NCBI RefSeq assembly: GCF_031020795.1
Contig: NZ_JAVHJP010000001.1
Span: 966,751 to 1,030,750 of the forward strand
Length of the DNA: 64,000 bases
Source of the DNA: Hydrogenophaga pseudoflava
Lineage (GTDB): Bacteria > Pseudomonadota > Gammaproteobacteria > Burkholderiales > Burkholderiaceae_C
Reading direction: 5' to 3'
Under the pieces are notes generated by a model. It worked only from the letters and a program-made list of their open reading frames with translations, was not told where the DNA came from and did no database searches. Positions 19,159-31,410 of the stretch are shown here, piece by piece (position 1 is the first letter of the stretch; the number at the start of each line of letters is the position of its first letter). A program made the position numbers and the translations under genes.

Positions 19159-20250
19159 ATGAACCGAACCGCCGCCGCCCACCATCCAGCGCCTCCGGCG
19201 CTGATCCGGACCGCCCTCGCTTCGGCGCTGGTACTGGCCGCCATCTGGTTCCTGACGGCGCCCGGCACAGCCCGCGCGACCGGTGGTGCCGCGACCGCAG
19301 CCCCGCCGCCACCCACCCCCATCGCGCTGCCCGTGGGCACCGCCAAGCCCGGCGCCCAGCCCAAAACCGCCACAGCCGAGCCGGCTGCCGCGTCCGCCTC
19401 AGACCCACAGGCCGTCGCCGCAAAAATCAAGGCGGTGCTCGACAAGCACCGCGGCACCGAGCACGCGCCGCCGCCCGCCCACCCGACCTCCACCCGGGTG
19501 GTCAAGGCCATCCGCGAAGGCCACGCCGCCCCCGAGGCCCATGGCGGCAGCGCGGCCAAGGGGCACGACCCCCACTGGGCCTACGAAGGGGAGCATGGCC
19601 CCGAGCACTGGGCCCGCGTGAAGCCCGAATTCAACGTCTGCGCCATCGGCAAACGCCAGTCGCCGGTGCACATCCAGGAGTCGGCCACGCTGCAGGGCCC
19701 GGCCGAACCGCTGCAGTTCGACTACCGTCCCACCGGCGGCAGCGTGGTGCACAACGGCCACACCATCCAGGTCGATCTGGAGCCCGGAAACACCCTGAGC
19801 GTGCGCGGCTCCACCTACGAGCTGCTGCAGTTCCACTTCCACCACCCGTCGGAAGAGCGCGTCAACCACCGCAGCTTCGCGATGGTCGCCCACCTGGTGC
19901 ACCGGAACCACGAAGGCCAGCTGGCGGTGGTGGCGGTGCTGATCGACCCGGGTGCGGCCAACGGTCTCATCCACAAGGTCTGGACCCACATGCCGCTGGA
20001 CAGCGGCGACCGGGTGCGCCTGCCCGCAGGCCTGATCGATCTGCGCGAGCTGCTGCCCACCGACCAGCGCTACTACCAGTTCATGGGCTCGCTCACCACC
20101 CCGCCCTGCACCGAGGGCGTGCTGTGGAACGTGCTCAAGACCCCGGTGACCGTGAGCCGGGAACAGCTCAAGCTGTTTTCGCAGATCTTCCCGAACAACG
20201 CCCGCCCGGTGCAGGCGCTCAACGGGCGGGTCGTTCGCGAGGGGATGTGA
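19159..20250 (+). CDS. Alpha-class carbonic anhydrase, exported
   Basis: 363-residue zinc enzyme hydrating carbon dioxide in the periplasm. An N-terminal hydrophobic segment (about 17-40) exports it. It is followed by a low-complexity Ala/Pro/His-rich region to about residue 135 that is not part of the normal fold. The catalytic domain begins at HWAYEGEHGPEHW, has the zinc ligands in QFHFHHPSEE and MVAHLVH, and ends with the SLTTPPCTEGV substrate-pocket motif. A cysteine pair (NVCAIG and PPCTEG) fits the conserved disulfide. The long extension makes it bigger than usual bacterial members of about 250 residues. Confidence 0.92.
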   Translation: MNRTAAAHHPAPPALIRTALASALVLAAIWFLTAPGTARATGGAATAAPPPPTPIALPVGTAKPGAQPKTATAEPAAASASDPQAVAAKIKAVLDKHRGTEHAPPPAHPTSTRVVKAIREGHAAPEAHGGSAAKGHDPHWAYEGEHGPEHWARVKPEFNVCAIGKRQSPVHIQESATLQGPAEPLQFDYRPTGGSVVHNGHTIQVDLEPGNTLSVRGSTYELLQFHFHHPSEERVNHRSFAMVAHLVHRNHEGQLAVVAVLIDPGAANGLIHKVWTHMPLDSGDRVRLPAGLIDLRELLPTDQRYYQFMGSLTTPPCTEGVLWNVLKTPVTVSREQLKLFSQIFPNNARPVQALNGRVVREGM

Positions 20251-21187
20251 GCCGCCGCGCCACCGTCGGGGCGCCGCTGTACTCGTACTGGGTCAGGCCG
20301 TCGGCGCTGCGGCCGGCGCGCCGTCCCACCGGCTCGATCGGGTGGGCCTTCACGCGCGCCAGCAGGGCCGGGTCCAGGGGCGCGCGACCGGTGCTCGCCT
20401 GCTCAAGGAAAAAATCCATGTTGATCTGCCCCGACTCGACCACCACCCGGTCCAGCGGACAGGCCACCTCCTCCTTCTCCTCCCCTGGGGCGCAGCGCTG
20501 CGGGTCGTAACCGATGTCTTGCACCGGCACACGGACCGTGTTGATCAGCAGGGCCTCCCCGGCGCGGACCTCCAGCGTGGCCAGCGGCCCCCGCCTGCCG
20601 AAGGCCAGCACGCGGTCGACCACGTTGACCGCCGGGCGGTAGCGCTTCTCCTCGTACCAGCCCGCCTCCTGGGCGATGCGTTCGTAATAGGTGGGCGGGT
20701 TCTGGCCCCACACCAGGCAGTCGCCGTAGCGCCCCGCGGACGCGCAGTAGGGGGCTCCGGGAATCATCCCCCGCTCGACCACGCGGTCCTTCCAGACCCG
20801 CTCGATGTACAGCTCGCTGTACATCCGGTTGAGCATGATGACTTGCCCCACCGCCCCGACGGCGCCCGGCGCCGGCAGGGCCCCGGGGACCGCCCGCCCG
20901 GGCCCGGCGTAGCCGGACACGCCCACCAGGTGGTAGGTGCCCGGCTCGACCACCGCCATCTGGTAGGCGGTGCCGATGCGGGTCTTGGCCTCGGCCATGA
21001 TCGACAGCGTGAACCGCTGGTCCGGGTTGCCCTGCCGCACCCACAGCGCCCCGCCCGCGGTGAACCCCGGACTGATGACCACCGCGCGGCCGGACTTCAG
21101 CGCCTCTTCCATCTTGCCGCTGGGCGTGAACGCACAACCCGACAGCGCCAGCACCACCAGGTGCAGCGACCACATGACTTTTTTCAT
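20219..21187 (-). CDS. Uncharacterised lipoprotein
   Basis: 322-residue protein with a lipoprotein signal ending LALSGC. The mature part shows no motif I can name. It has a beta-rich start (VVISPGFTAGGALWV, VEPGTYHLVGV), four further cysteines that may pair (YCASAGRYGDC, RCAPGEEKEEVAC), and a charged C-terminal tail. The gene overlaps the carbonic anhydrase gene by 32 bases tail to tail and precedes nothing on its strand until ruvB. Function unknown; probably anchored in the outer membrane. Confidence 0.7.
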   Translation of the reverse strand: MKKVMWSLHLVVLALSGCAFTPSGKMEEALKSGRAVVISPGFTAGGALWVRQGNPDQRFTLSIMAEAKTRIGTAYQMAVVEPGTYHLVGVSGYAGPGRAVPGALPAPGAVGAVGQVIMLNRMYSELYIERVWKDRVVERGMIPGAPYCASAGRYGDCLVWGQNPPTYYERIAQEAGWYEEKRYRPAVNVVDRVLAFGRRGPLATLEVRAGEALLINTVRVPVQDIGYDPQRCAPGEEKEEVACPLDRVVVESGQINMDFFLEQASTGRAPLDPALLARVKAHPIEPVGRRAGRSADGLTQYEYSGAPTVARRLTSPRERPAR

Positions 21188-21222
21188 TTCCCCTCCCCTG
21201 GCCGTGTCCGGCCTGTGCCTGC

Positions 21223-21801
21223 CTACTTCGCCAGCGACTTCAGCGCCAGCTTGATGCCCTCGCTCACCCCCACGCCCGCCGGCAGCGCCTTGAGCGCCGC
21301 CGCCGCGTCCTTTTCGCTGTAGCCCAGGGCCATCAGTGCCTGCTGGATGTCGCTGGCCGCATCGCCGACGGCGGTGGCCGCGCCCGGCAGCGGCAGGTCG
21401 GCACCCAGCTTGCCCTTGAGTTCGAGCAGCAGGCGCTCGGCGGTCTTCTTGCCGATGCCCGGCACCTTGACGATGCGGCCGGCTTCCTGCGCCGTCACCG
21501 CCTGCGCCAGCTCGGCCACCGAAAGACCCGAGAGCACCGAAAGCGCAGTGCGCGGGCCGATGCCTGAAATCTTGACCAGTTGTCTGAACGCCTCGCGCTC
21601 GGCCGCAGAGCCGAAGCCGTAAAGGATCTGCGCGTCCTCGCGCACCACGAAGTGCGTCAGCAGCGACACCTTCTCACCCGCCGCCGGCAGGTTGTAGAAG
21701 GTGCTCATGGGCACGTCGACCTCGTAGCCCACGCCATGGCAGTCGATCAGGATCTGGGGCGGGTTCTTTTCCAGCAGCGTGCCGGTCAGCTTGCCTATCA
21801 T
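21223..21801 (-). CDS. ruvA: Holliday junction DNA-binding protein RuvA
   Basis: 192-residue RuvA, which binds the four-way junction and loads RuvB. It starts MIGKLTG, has GVGYEV in the OB-fold domain, two helix-hairpin-helix motifs ([10 protein letters not shown] and [12 protein letters not shown]) and the C-terminal RuvB-contact domain ([15 protein letters not shown]). The open frame reads far upstream, but ATG 21801 gives the canonical start with AAGG before it. It is divergent from phoH with only about 37 bases between the starts. Confidence 0.96.
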   Translation of the reverse strand: MIGKLTGTLLEKNPPQILIDCHGVGYEVDVPMSTFYNLPAAGEKVSLLTHFVVREDAQILYGFGSAAEREAFRQLVKISGIGPRTALSVLSGLSVAELAQAVTAQEAGRIVKVPGIGKKTAERLLLELKGKLGADLPLPGAATAVGDAASDIQQALMALGYSEKDAAAALKALPAGVGVSEGIKLALKSLAK

Positions 21802-21838
21802 TGGGGGCCTTTCACCAATCAGCCCGGGATTATCTGTT

Positions 21839-22813
21839 TTGATCCTCCGCCACACCTTCTCCCCGCCCGACAACCCGCGCATGGCCCACCTCTGCGGGCC
21901 CATGGACCGCCACATCCGCGCCATCGAGGCGGCGCTGCACGTCAAGGTGGCGCACCGTTTCGAGCAGTTCCGCATCGAAGGCCCCAAGGCCAAGGCGAAC
22001 CAGGCGCTGGAGGTGCTGCAGGCGCTGTACGAGATGGCCAAGAAGCCCATCCCCGAAGAGAAGGTGCAACTCATGCTGGCCGGCGACACCGCGCTGCCGC
22101 CCGGCGGCGACGAGGCCACCACGATGCAGACCCGCCGTGGCGAGGTGCGCGGGCGCACGCCGAACCAGGCGCGCTACCTGGACAACATGGCCACGCACGA
22201 CATCACCTTCGGCATCGGCCCGGCCGGCACCGGCAAGACCTACCTGGCGGTGGCCTGCGCGGTGGACGCGCTGGAACGCAGCGCGGTGCAGAAGATCGTG
22301 CTGACGCGCCCGGCGGTGGAGGCCGGCGAGAAGCTGGGCTTCCTGCCCGGCGACCTGGGCCAGAAGGTCGACCCCTACCTGCGCCCGCTGTACGACGCGC
22401 TCTACGACCTGATGGGTTTCGACAAGGTGCAGAAGGCCTTCGAGCGCCAGCAGATCGAGATCGCACCGCTGGCCTTCATGCGCGGGCGCACGCTCAACCA
22501 CGCCTTCGTCATCCTCGACGAGGCACAGAACACCACGCCCGAGCAGATGAAGATGTTCCTCACCCGCATCGGTTTCGGCAGCAAGGCCGTGGTGACCGGT
22601 GACGTGAGCCAGATCGACCTGCCGGTGACCCAGCTCTCGGGCCTGATCGACGCCGAGCGTGTCTTGAAGCGCGTGACCGGCATCGCCTTCAACCGCCTGA
22701 CCAGCGCCGACGTGGTGCGCCACCCGCTGGTGGCGCGCATCGTCGACGCCTACGACGCGCGCAGCCCGGGTGCGGCCGAGGCGCCCGCCCGCACCCGCCG
22801 CAAGTCCGCCTGA
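21839..22813 (+). CDS. phoH: PhoH family ATPase
   Basis: 324-residue PhoH-like P-loop protein, an ATPase that in the ybeZ position works with the RNase YbeY in ribosome RNA maturation. Walker A is [11 protein letters not shown] and Walker B is [29 protein letters not shown] is also typical. No ATG fits the normal N-terminus ILRHTF, so a TTG at 21839 is the probable start; an ATG at 21881 would remove about 14 conserved residues. It is followed 23 bases later by ybeY, the usual pair. Confidence 0.9.
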   Translation: MILRHTFSPPDNPRMAHLCGPMDRHIRAIEAALHVKVAHRFEQFRIEGPKAKANQALEVLQALYEMAKKPIPEEKVQLMLAGDTALPPGGDEATTMQTRRGEVRGRTPNQARYLDNMATHDITFGIGPAGTGKTYLAVACAVDALERSAVQKIVLTRPAVEAGEKLGFLPGDLGQKVDPYLRPLYDALYDLMGFDKVQKAFERQQIEIAPLAFMRGRTLNHAFVILDEAQNTTPEQMKMFLTRIGFGSKAVVTGDVSQIDLPVTQLSGLIDAERVLKRVTGIAFNRLTSADVVRHPLVARIVDAYDARSPGAAEAPARTRRKSA

Positions 22814-22836
22814 CCCTCCCGCCCGACGCTCCGAAC

Positions 22837-23289
22837 ATGGCCCTGCCCGCCCTCTCCCTCTCGCTGCAGTTCGGCGACCTGAAAGACGCCGCGCGCCACC
22901 GCGCCGCGCTGCCCCGCCACACCGTGATGCGCTGCATCCGCCACGCGCTGGAGGCCGACGCCGAGATCACCGTGCGCATCGTCGACGCCGAGGAAGGCCA
23001 GGCGCTCAACCGCAGCTACCGCGGCAAGGACTACGCCACCAACGTGCTGACCTTCGACTACGCCACCGAGCCGGTGGTGATGGCCGACCTGGTGCTGTGC
23101 GCGCCGGTGGTGGCGAAAGAGGCCAAGGAACAGAAGAAGGCCCTGGCCGCCCACTACGCGCACCTGCTGGTGCACGGCACCCTGCACGCCCAGGGCTGGG
23201 ACCACGAGACCGGCGAAGCGGACGCCGAGGCGATGGAGGCGCGCGAGATTGAAATCCTCGCGGGTCTGGGCATCAAGAGCCCGTACTGA
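22837..23289 (+). CDS. ybeY: Endoribonuclease/rRNA maturation factor YbeY
   Basis: 150-residue metal-dependent RNase needed for 16S rRNA 3'-end processing. The zinc site [12 protein letters not shown] (HxxxHxxxxxH pattern) is intact near residues 118-128, and the family motif [18 protein letters not shown] precedes it. It follows phoH in one operon. Its 3' end meets the chorismatase gene tail to tail with no gap. Confidence 0.95.
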   Translation: MALPALSLSLQFGDLKDAARHRAALPRHTVMRCIRHALEADAEITVRIVDAEEGQALNRSYRGKDYATNVLTFDYATEPVVMADLVLCAPVVAKEAKEQKKALAAHYAHLLVHGTLHAQGWDHETGEADAEAMEAREIEILAGLGIKSPY

Positions 23290-24279
23290 TCAGCGGACGC
23301 TCTGCCCTTCGATCTCGACCAGCAGGTCGCTTCGGCAGACGTCGGCCAGCACATACGTCACCGGCGCATCGCCCAGGCGCTGCGCAACCACCTCGCGCAC
23401 GGCATCGAGATCGGCCGCATGGCGCACATAGGCGCGGTAGCCCAGGTCGCCCAGCGCGAACGCGCCGCTGCGGGATTTCAAGGAAGCCTGCGCCAGCACC
23501 GCCGCAATGTTGTCCAGGCTCTCCGCGGTCTGCGCCCGCACATCGCCCGGGTGCACCGTTTCATGCCCGACGATGCTGGCCGTGCCCGAGACGAACAGGA
23601 TTTCCTGGCCCGGCGGGTGCACCAGCGCCGCGCGCGAAAAGGTCGGGCTGCGCGGGCCGTAGCGGTCCGGGTAGAGAAAGGCGCTGACCTGGCGCGGGTT
23701 CTCGACCGGCACGATGGGCGTCGGCCCGGCGAGAAAGGCCACCGTGAGCGGGCCGGACGCCACGCCCAGCGCGCAGGCCGCCGGCACGCGGCCCACCACA
23801 CTGCGTGCACCGGCCTCGAAGGCATCGCCGCGGCCCATGTTGAACTGCCGGTAGCGCTCCAGACCGTCGGCTTCGCCGTTGATGTCGGCCATGTAGTTCC
23901 ACAGCCGCCACAGGTGCGGCAGGCCCTCGGCGTCGAGCAGGCGGAAGATGCGCGCATAGACCTCAAAGGCCGCCTGCTGCATGGGGCTGCGGCCCGGTTC
24001 GGGCAACACGCCGGCCTCCGCCACATCGACCACGCCGAACAGCAGGTCGCCGCTGCGGCGCCAGGCCACGCCCTCGTGCGCGCCGGCCTGCATCGGAGCG
24101 CCCTCCGGCACCACCCAGCACTCCAGCAGCGCCTCACCGCCGTGCAGCACCGGGGTCGACAGGTTCTGCAGCGGCCAGGCCGCCGGTGGTGGTGAGCCGG
24201 TACCGACGTGAAAGCCGCCGAGCACACGCCCGGCCGGCAGCGACGACAAGGAACAGGAGGTCAGGAGCGACAGGCTCAT
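23290..24279 (-). CDS. Chorismatase (FkbO/Hyg5/XanB2 family)
   Basis: 329-residue protein resembling the chorismatase family, also annotated as pteridine-dependent deoxygenase, with a RidA-like fold. Visible family segments are LWRLWNYMADIN, YRQFNMGRGDAFEAG, the GRVPAACALG pocket, and IVGHETVHPGD near 235. Members turn chorismate into 3- or 4-hydroxybenzoate or dihydroxycyclohexadiene carboxylate; XanB2 of Xanthomonas supplies both ubiquinone and pigment synthesis. The subtype cannot be read reliably by eye. No pigment cluster is nearby. It lies downstream of dtd on the same strand with a 33-base gap. Confidence 0.72.
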   Translation of the reverse strand: MSLSLLTSCSLSSLPAGRVLGGFHVGTGSPPPAAWPLQNLSTPVLHGGEALLECWVVPEGAPMQAGAHEGVAWRRSGDLLFGVVDVAEAGVLPEPGRSPMQQAAFEVYARIFRLLDAEGLPHLWRLWNYMADINGEADGLERYRQFNMGRGDAFEAGARSVVGRVPAACALGVASGPLTVAFLAGPTPIVPVENPRQVSAFLYPDRYGPRSPTFSRAALVHPPGQEILFVSGTASIVGHETVHPGDVRAQTAESLDNIAAVLAQASLKSRSGAFALGDLGYRAYVRHAADLDAVREVVAQRLGDAPVTYVLADVCRSDLLVEIEGQSVR

Positions 24280-24312
24280 TCGGTCAACAGCATGGAAACG
24301 GGAAGGACGCGC

Positions 24313-24753
24313 TCAGCTCATGCGCATCGGGATGGTGACCGGGCCGTCGTTGACCAGGTGCACCTGCATGTCGGCGCCGAAGCGCCCGGTGGCGACGGTC
24401 GGGTGCTGCGCACGGGCCAGCGCCACGAAGCGGTCGTACAGCGCCTCGCCCAGGGCCGGCGGCGCCGCACCGGTGAAGCCCGGCCGGTTGCCGCCCGAGG
24501 TGTCTGCGGCCAGGGTGAACTGGCTGACGACCAGCAGACCGCCGCCCACGTCCAGCACGCTGCGGTTCATCTTGCCGGCCTCGTCGGCAAAGACACGCAG
24601 CTTCAGTATCTTGGACAGCAGCTTCTGGCCCACGGCCTCGGTGTCGGCGGGCTCGGCGCACACCAGCACCAGCAGGCCATGGCCGATCTGGCCCACGGTC
24701 TCGCCCGCGATCTCGACGCGGGCTTCGCTCACCCGCTGCAGCAATGCGATCAT
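24313..24753 (-). CDS. dtd: D-aminoacyl-tRNA deacylase
   Basis: 146-residue DTD that removes D-amino acids wrongly attached to tRNA. It opens [15 protein letters not shown] and has the two chirality-checking motifs SQFTL (with the catalytic Thr/Ser region) and [11 protein letters not shown], followed by [16 protein letters not shown]. Length is standard. Its start overlaps the stop of the cation transporter gene (ATGA), so the two are co-translated. Confidence 0.95.
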   Translation of the reverse strand: MIALLQRVSEARVEIAGETVGQIGHGLLVLVCAEPADTEAVGQKLLSKILKLRVFADEAGKMNRSVLDVGGGLLVVSQFTLAADTSGGNRPGFTGAAPPALGEALYDRFVALARAQHPTVATGRFGADMQVHLVNDGPVTIPMRMS

Positions 24754-25679
24754 TTCAGGTCCGCCTCATCGTAGAAATGTGCCTCCACGTCCGAGGGCAG
24801 CAGCTGGATGCTGGCGCGCAGCCCCGGCACCGCACTCATCAGCGCCTGCTCGACACTGGTTCGCACGGCCGCGGCGCGGCCCAGGGTCCAGCCCGAAGGC
24901 ATGTGCATGTGCAGGTCCACGAAGCGCCGCTGGCCCGCCTTGCGGGTGCTGACGTGGTCGAAGCGGATGATCTCGGTGTCGCCACGCTTGTGGGCAAACC
25001 CGGCCAGGGTCTGTTCGATGGTGGCCATCACCTCGGGCTCGACCGCCTCGTCCATCAGGCCCTGGGTCGAGCGCCAGATCAGGTGAAAGCCTTCCTTGAG
25101 AATGTTCAGTGCCACACCGATGGCCACCACCGGGTCCAGCCACAGCCAGCCCGTGACCTGCACCAGCGCAATGCCCGCCACCACGCCGGCCGAGGTCCAG
25201 ACGTCGGTCACCAGGTGCCTGGCGTCGGCCTCCAGCGCGATCGAGCGGTGCTCCTTTGCCGCGCGGAACATCACCCAGGCCAGCAGGCCGTTGAGCGCCG
25301 AACTGGCCACCGACAGGGCCAGACCCCAGCCCACCTGTTCCAGCGGCTGCGGGTCGAGCAGGCGCTGACCGGCGGTCCAGACAATGCCCAGCGCGGCGAC
25401 GATGATCAGAATGCCCTCGAAACCCGAAGAGAAGTACTCGGCCTTGTGGTGCCCATAGGGATGGTCGTCGTCGGCGGGTCGGGCTGCGATGGTGACCATG
25501 ACCAGGCCGAACACGGCACTGGCCAGGTTCACCAGCGACTCCATGGCATCCGACAGCAGGCCGACCGAGTCGGTGACCCACCAGGCCAGGGTCTTGAGGG
25601 CAATGGTGATCGTGGCCACCACCACCGAGGCCATGAGCAGGCGGCGGGGGGTGAGCCATGACGAAACGGAGGAACTCAT
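24750..25679 (-). CDS. Cation diffusion facilitator (FieF-like divalent metal efflux)
   Basis: 309-residue inner-membrane metal/proton antiporter with six predicted helices. The metal-site motifs are [15 protein letters not shown] in helix 2 and the matching [11 protein letters not shown] in helix 5, with HHKAEYF after helix 2. A cytoplasmic C-terminal domain contains [13 protein letters not shown]. The open frame extends upstream to 26183 antisense to glgB and is rejected; ATG 25679 fits the family. The likely substrates are Zn(II)/Fe(II), inferred from the family. It is the first gene of a CDF-dtd-chorismatase group. Confidence 0.9.
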   Translation of the reverse strand: MSSSVSSWLTPRRLLMASVVVATITIALKTLAWWVTDSVGLLSDAMESLVNLASAVFGLVMVTIAARPADDDHPYGHHKAEYFSSGFEGILIIVAALGIVWTAGQRLLDPQPLEQVGWGLALSVASSALNGLLAWVMFRAAKEHRSIALEADARHLVTDVWTSAGVVAGIALVQVTGWLWLDPVVAIGVALNILKEGFHLIWRSTQGLMDEAVEPEVMATIEQTLAGFAHKRGDTEIIRFDHVSTRKAGQRRFVDLHMHMPSGWTLGRAAAVRTSVEQALMSAVPGLRASIQLLPSDVEAHFYDEADLK

Positions 25680-25788
25680 GGCCCGATTGTCGCCCGGTGA
25701 TCCGATGAAACTTCGGACCCCGAAACGTGTAATTTTGTAACCCCTCGGTACCCGTTCGGTGCCAGAATGCCCCGAGAGCGAGACAAGC

Positions 25789-27680
25789 ATGAACCACCCT
25801 ACGCCCGCTGACGACACGTTCTGGATAGGCCCCACCGACGCCTGGCTGCTGGCCGAGGGCAAGCATCTGCGGCCCTGGCAGAAGCTCGGCGCCCACCCCA
25901 CCACCCTGGGCGGCCAGACCGGCGTGGCCTTCGCCGTCTGGGCGCCGGCCGCACGCTGGGTCGGGCTCCGCGGCGACTTCAACGGCTGGCAGCCGCAGGC
26001 CATGCGCCACCGGCCGGAATGCGGCGTGTGGGAGCTGTTCGTGCCCGGCGCGGGTGTGGGCGCCTGGTACAAGTTCCAGGTCGAGGGTGCCGACGGCCGC
26101 ACCGTCCTGAAGACCGACCCGTGTGCGCGCGAGACCGAACTGCCGCCCGGCAACGCGGCCCGGGTCTGCGAACCGCTGCGCACCGCGCCCCCGCCGACCG
26201 GACCACACCAGCGGCCGGCGGCGCCGATGGCAATCTACGAAGTCCACGCCGGCTCCTGGAAGCGGCCCGGCGGCTGGAACGTCATGCCCACCTGGGACGA
26301 TCTGGCGCAACACCTGGTGCCCTACGCCGCCGGCCTGGGCTTCACCCACCTGGAGCTGCTGCCGGTCAGCGAGCACCCGTTCTACGCCTCCTGGGGCTAC
26401 CAGCCCACCGGCCTCTACGCACCCACCGCGCGCTACGGCCGGCCCGACGGTTTCCGGCGCTTCGTCGACGCTGCGCACGCCGCCGGCCTGAAGATCATCC
26501 TCGACTGGGTGCCGGCGCACTTCCCGGCCGACGAACACGCGCTGGCCCGCTTCGACGGCACCGCGCTCTACGAACACGCCGACCCGCGCGAGGGCTTCCA
26601 CCGCGACTGGAACACCCTCATCTACAACTTCGGCCGCCACGAGGTGAAGAACTTCCTGGTCGGCAACGCGCTGTACTGGATCGAGGAATACGGCATCGAC
26701 GGCCTGCGCGTGGACGCCGTGGCCTCCATGCTCTACCGAGACTACAGCCGGCCCGAAGGCGAGTGGGTGCCCAACAAGGACGGCGGGCGCGAGAACTACG
26801 AGGCCATCGCCTTCCTGCGCGAGGTGCACGAGGTGCTGCAGCGCGAGGCGCCGCAGGCCATGACCATCGCCGAAGAGTCGACCGCGTTCCCGCAGGTCAC
26901 CGGCGCCGTGCGGCACGGCGGTCTGGGCTTCGACCACAAGTGGAACATGGGCTGGATGCACGACACCCTGGCCTACATGGCGCAGGACCCGGTGCACCGG
27001 CGCTGGCACCACCACCAGATGAGCTTCGCGATGATGTACGCCTACAGCGAGGACTACGTGCTGCCGCTCTCGCACGACGAGGTGGTGCACGGCAAGGGCT
27101 CGCTGCTGGCCAAGATGAGCGGCGACGCCTGGCAGAAGATGGCCAACCTGCGCGCGCTCTACGCCTGGATGTACGCCCACCCGGGCAAGAAGCTGCTGTT
27201 CATGGGCGCCGAGCTGGCGCAGCCCACCGAGTGGAACCACGACGCCGAGCTGCCCTGGCACCTGCTGGAGCAGCCGGCCCACGCCGGCGTGCAGAACCTG
27301 GTGCACGACCTCAACATGCTCTACCGCCGACAGCCGGCGCTGCACGCGCGCGACACCGACCCCGACAGCTTCCGCTGGCTGGTGGTCGACGACGCCGACC
27401 AGTCGGTGATGGCCTTCGTGCGCTTCGGGCGCACGCTGGAAGACACCCTGGTGGCGGTGGCCAACTTCACCCCGGTGGTGCGCCACGACTACCGCGTCGG
27501 CCTGCCGCACGACGGCGCCTGGACCGAGCGCCTGAACACCGATTCGAGCCACTACGGTGGCAGCAACGTGGGCAACCACGGCCGTGTGCAGGCGCAAGCC
27601 CAGCCCTTGCACGGCCAGGGCTGGTCGGCGCCGCTGACCCTGCCTCCGCTGGGCGTTCTCTGGCTGCAACCCGAGAAGAC

Positions 27681-27684
<4 letters not shown>
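25789..27684 (+). CDS. glgB: 1,4-alpha-glucan branching enzyme
   Basis: 631-residue GH13 enzyme making alpha-1,6 branches in glycogen. A CBM48 domain (WAPAARWVGLRGDFNGW) precedes the catalytic barrel; the nucleophile Asp is in GLRVDAVAS (about 309), the acid Glu in IAEES (about 363) and the third Asp in LSHDEVVHGK. It lacks the extra N1 domain found in the 728-residue E. coli protein. ATG 25789 is chosen over ATG 25759. It leads the glycogen operon and overlaps glgX by ATGA. Confidence 0.96.
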
Positions 27685-29863
<2,179 letters not shown>

Positions 29864-29867
<4 letters not shown>

Positions 29868-31375
29868 ACACCACCGTCCACCCCCTGCTCGCGCGCCGCA
29901 CCAGCGGCGTGCTGCTGCACATCACCAGCCTGCCCGGCCCGCACGGCTGCGGCGACCTCGGCCCCGCCGCACGCCACTTCGTCGACTGGCTGGCCGCCGC
30001 CGGCCAGTCGCTCTGGCAGGTGCTGCCGCTCTCGCCTGCCGGTCCCGGCAACTCGCCCTACCAGAGCGTCTCGGCCTTCGCCGGCAACCCGCTGATGGTC
30101 GACCTCGACGACCTCGTGCGCCAGGGCTGGCTGCCCTGGACGCCGCGCCAGGGCTTCGACCACCACCGCTGCGACTTCGAGCGCGTCGCGCCCTGGCGCA
30201 TGGCCTGCCTGCGCAAGGCCTGGAACGGCTTCGCCGAGCGCGCCAGCGATGTGTGCCGCGCCGCGCTCGCCGACTTCTGCACCGAACACGCGCACTGGCT
30301 CGACGACTACGCCCTGTTCATGGTGCTGGACGAGCGCTACGGCGGCCCCTGGTCGCGCTGGCCGCAGCCGCTGGCGCGGCGCGATCCGGCCGCGCTGGAC
30401 GAGGTGCGCGCGCAGTCGGCGCACGCCCTGGGCTTCTGGCGCTTCGTGCAGTGGCGCTTCTGGGTGCAGTGGCAGGGCCTGCGCGACTACGCCCGCTCAC
30501 AAGGCGTACAGATGGTCGGCGATGCGCCGATCTTCGTGGCCCACCACAGCGCCGACGTCTGGGCCCACGCCGACCAGTTCCTGCTGGACGAGCGCATGGA
30601 GCCGCACGTGGTGGCCGGTGTGCCGCCCGACTACTTCAGCCCCACCGGTCAGCGCTGGGGCAACCCGCTCTACAACTGGGACGCCATGGCGCACCACGGC
30701 TACCGCTGGTGGAAGGACCGGCTGGCGCACCAGTTCAGGCAGGTCGACATCGTGCGGCTGGACCATTTCCGCGGCTTCGAGGCGCACTGGGAGATCCCGG
30801 CCAGCGAGCCGACCGCGGTGGCTGGTCAGTGGCAACCGGGGCCGGGCCTGCATTTCTTCGACGCCATCACCGAAGACCTCGGCCCGCTGCCCATCATCGC
30901 GGAGGACCTGGGCCTGATCACGCCCGAGGTCACCGCGCTGCGCGAGGCCTGCGGCTTCCCGGGCATGCGCATCCTGCAGTTCGCCTTCGGCAGCGGCCCG
31001 AAGAACCCTTACCTGCCGCACAACCTGGAGCGCCACGCCGTGGCCTACACCGGCACCCACGACAACGAGACCACGGTGGGCTGGTGGGCCAGCGCACCGG
31101 CCGGTGAGCGCCACGCGGCGCTGGACTACCTGGGCCCCTGCATCGCCACCGAACCGCACTGGACCCTGGTGCGCGCGGCCTCGCAGTCGGTGGTCAACAC
31201 CGTGGTGGTGCCGTTCCAGGACGTGCTCGGCCTGGACACCCGCCACCGCATGAACACGCCCGGCATGGCCACCGGCTGCTGGGAGTGGCGCTTCGAATGG
31301 AGCCAGGTCAACCACGAGCCGGCCGAGCGCCTGGCCGCCATGACCCGCGCGCACGGCCGCTGGCCTGAACACTGA
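29864..31375 (+). CDS. malQ: 4-alpha-glucanotransferase (amylomaltase)
   Basis: 503-residue GH77 enzyme that disproportionates maltodextrins, recycling the short chains released by GlgX. It has the motifs [32 protein letters not shown], the nucleophile Asp in [13 protein letters not shown], Glu in IIAEDLG and the [11 protein letters not shown] loop. Its length is close to the compact bacterial amylomaltase type rather than the larger E. coli MalQ. It sits between glgX and glgC, which places it in storage-polysaccharide turnover. Confidence 0.95.
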
Positions 31376-31410
31376 ACCCGCCCCCTGTTCCACAACATCC
31401 GGAGACACGC

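Noticed and set aside
25709-25736. TGTAATTTTGTAA upstream of glgB as a HexR box
   Set aside because: The halves are direct rather than inverted repeats, so it does not fit the palindromic HexR motif.
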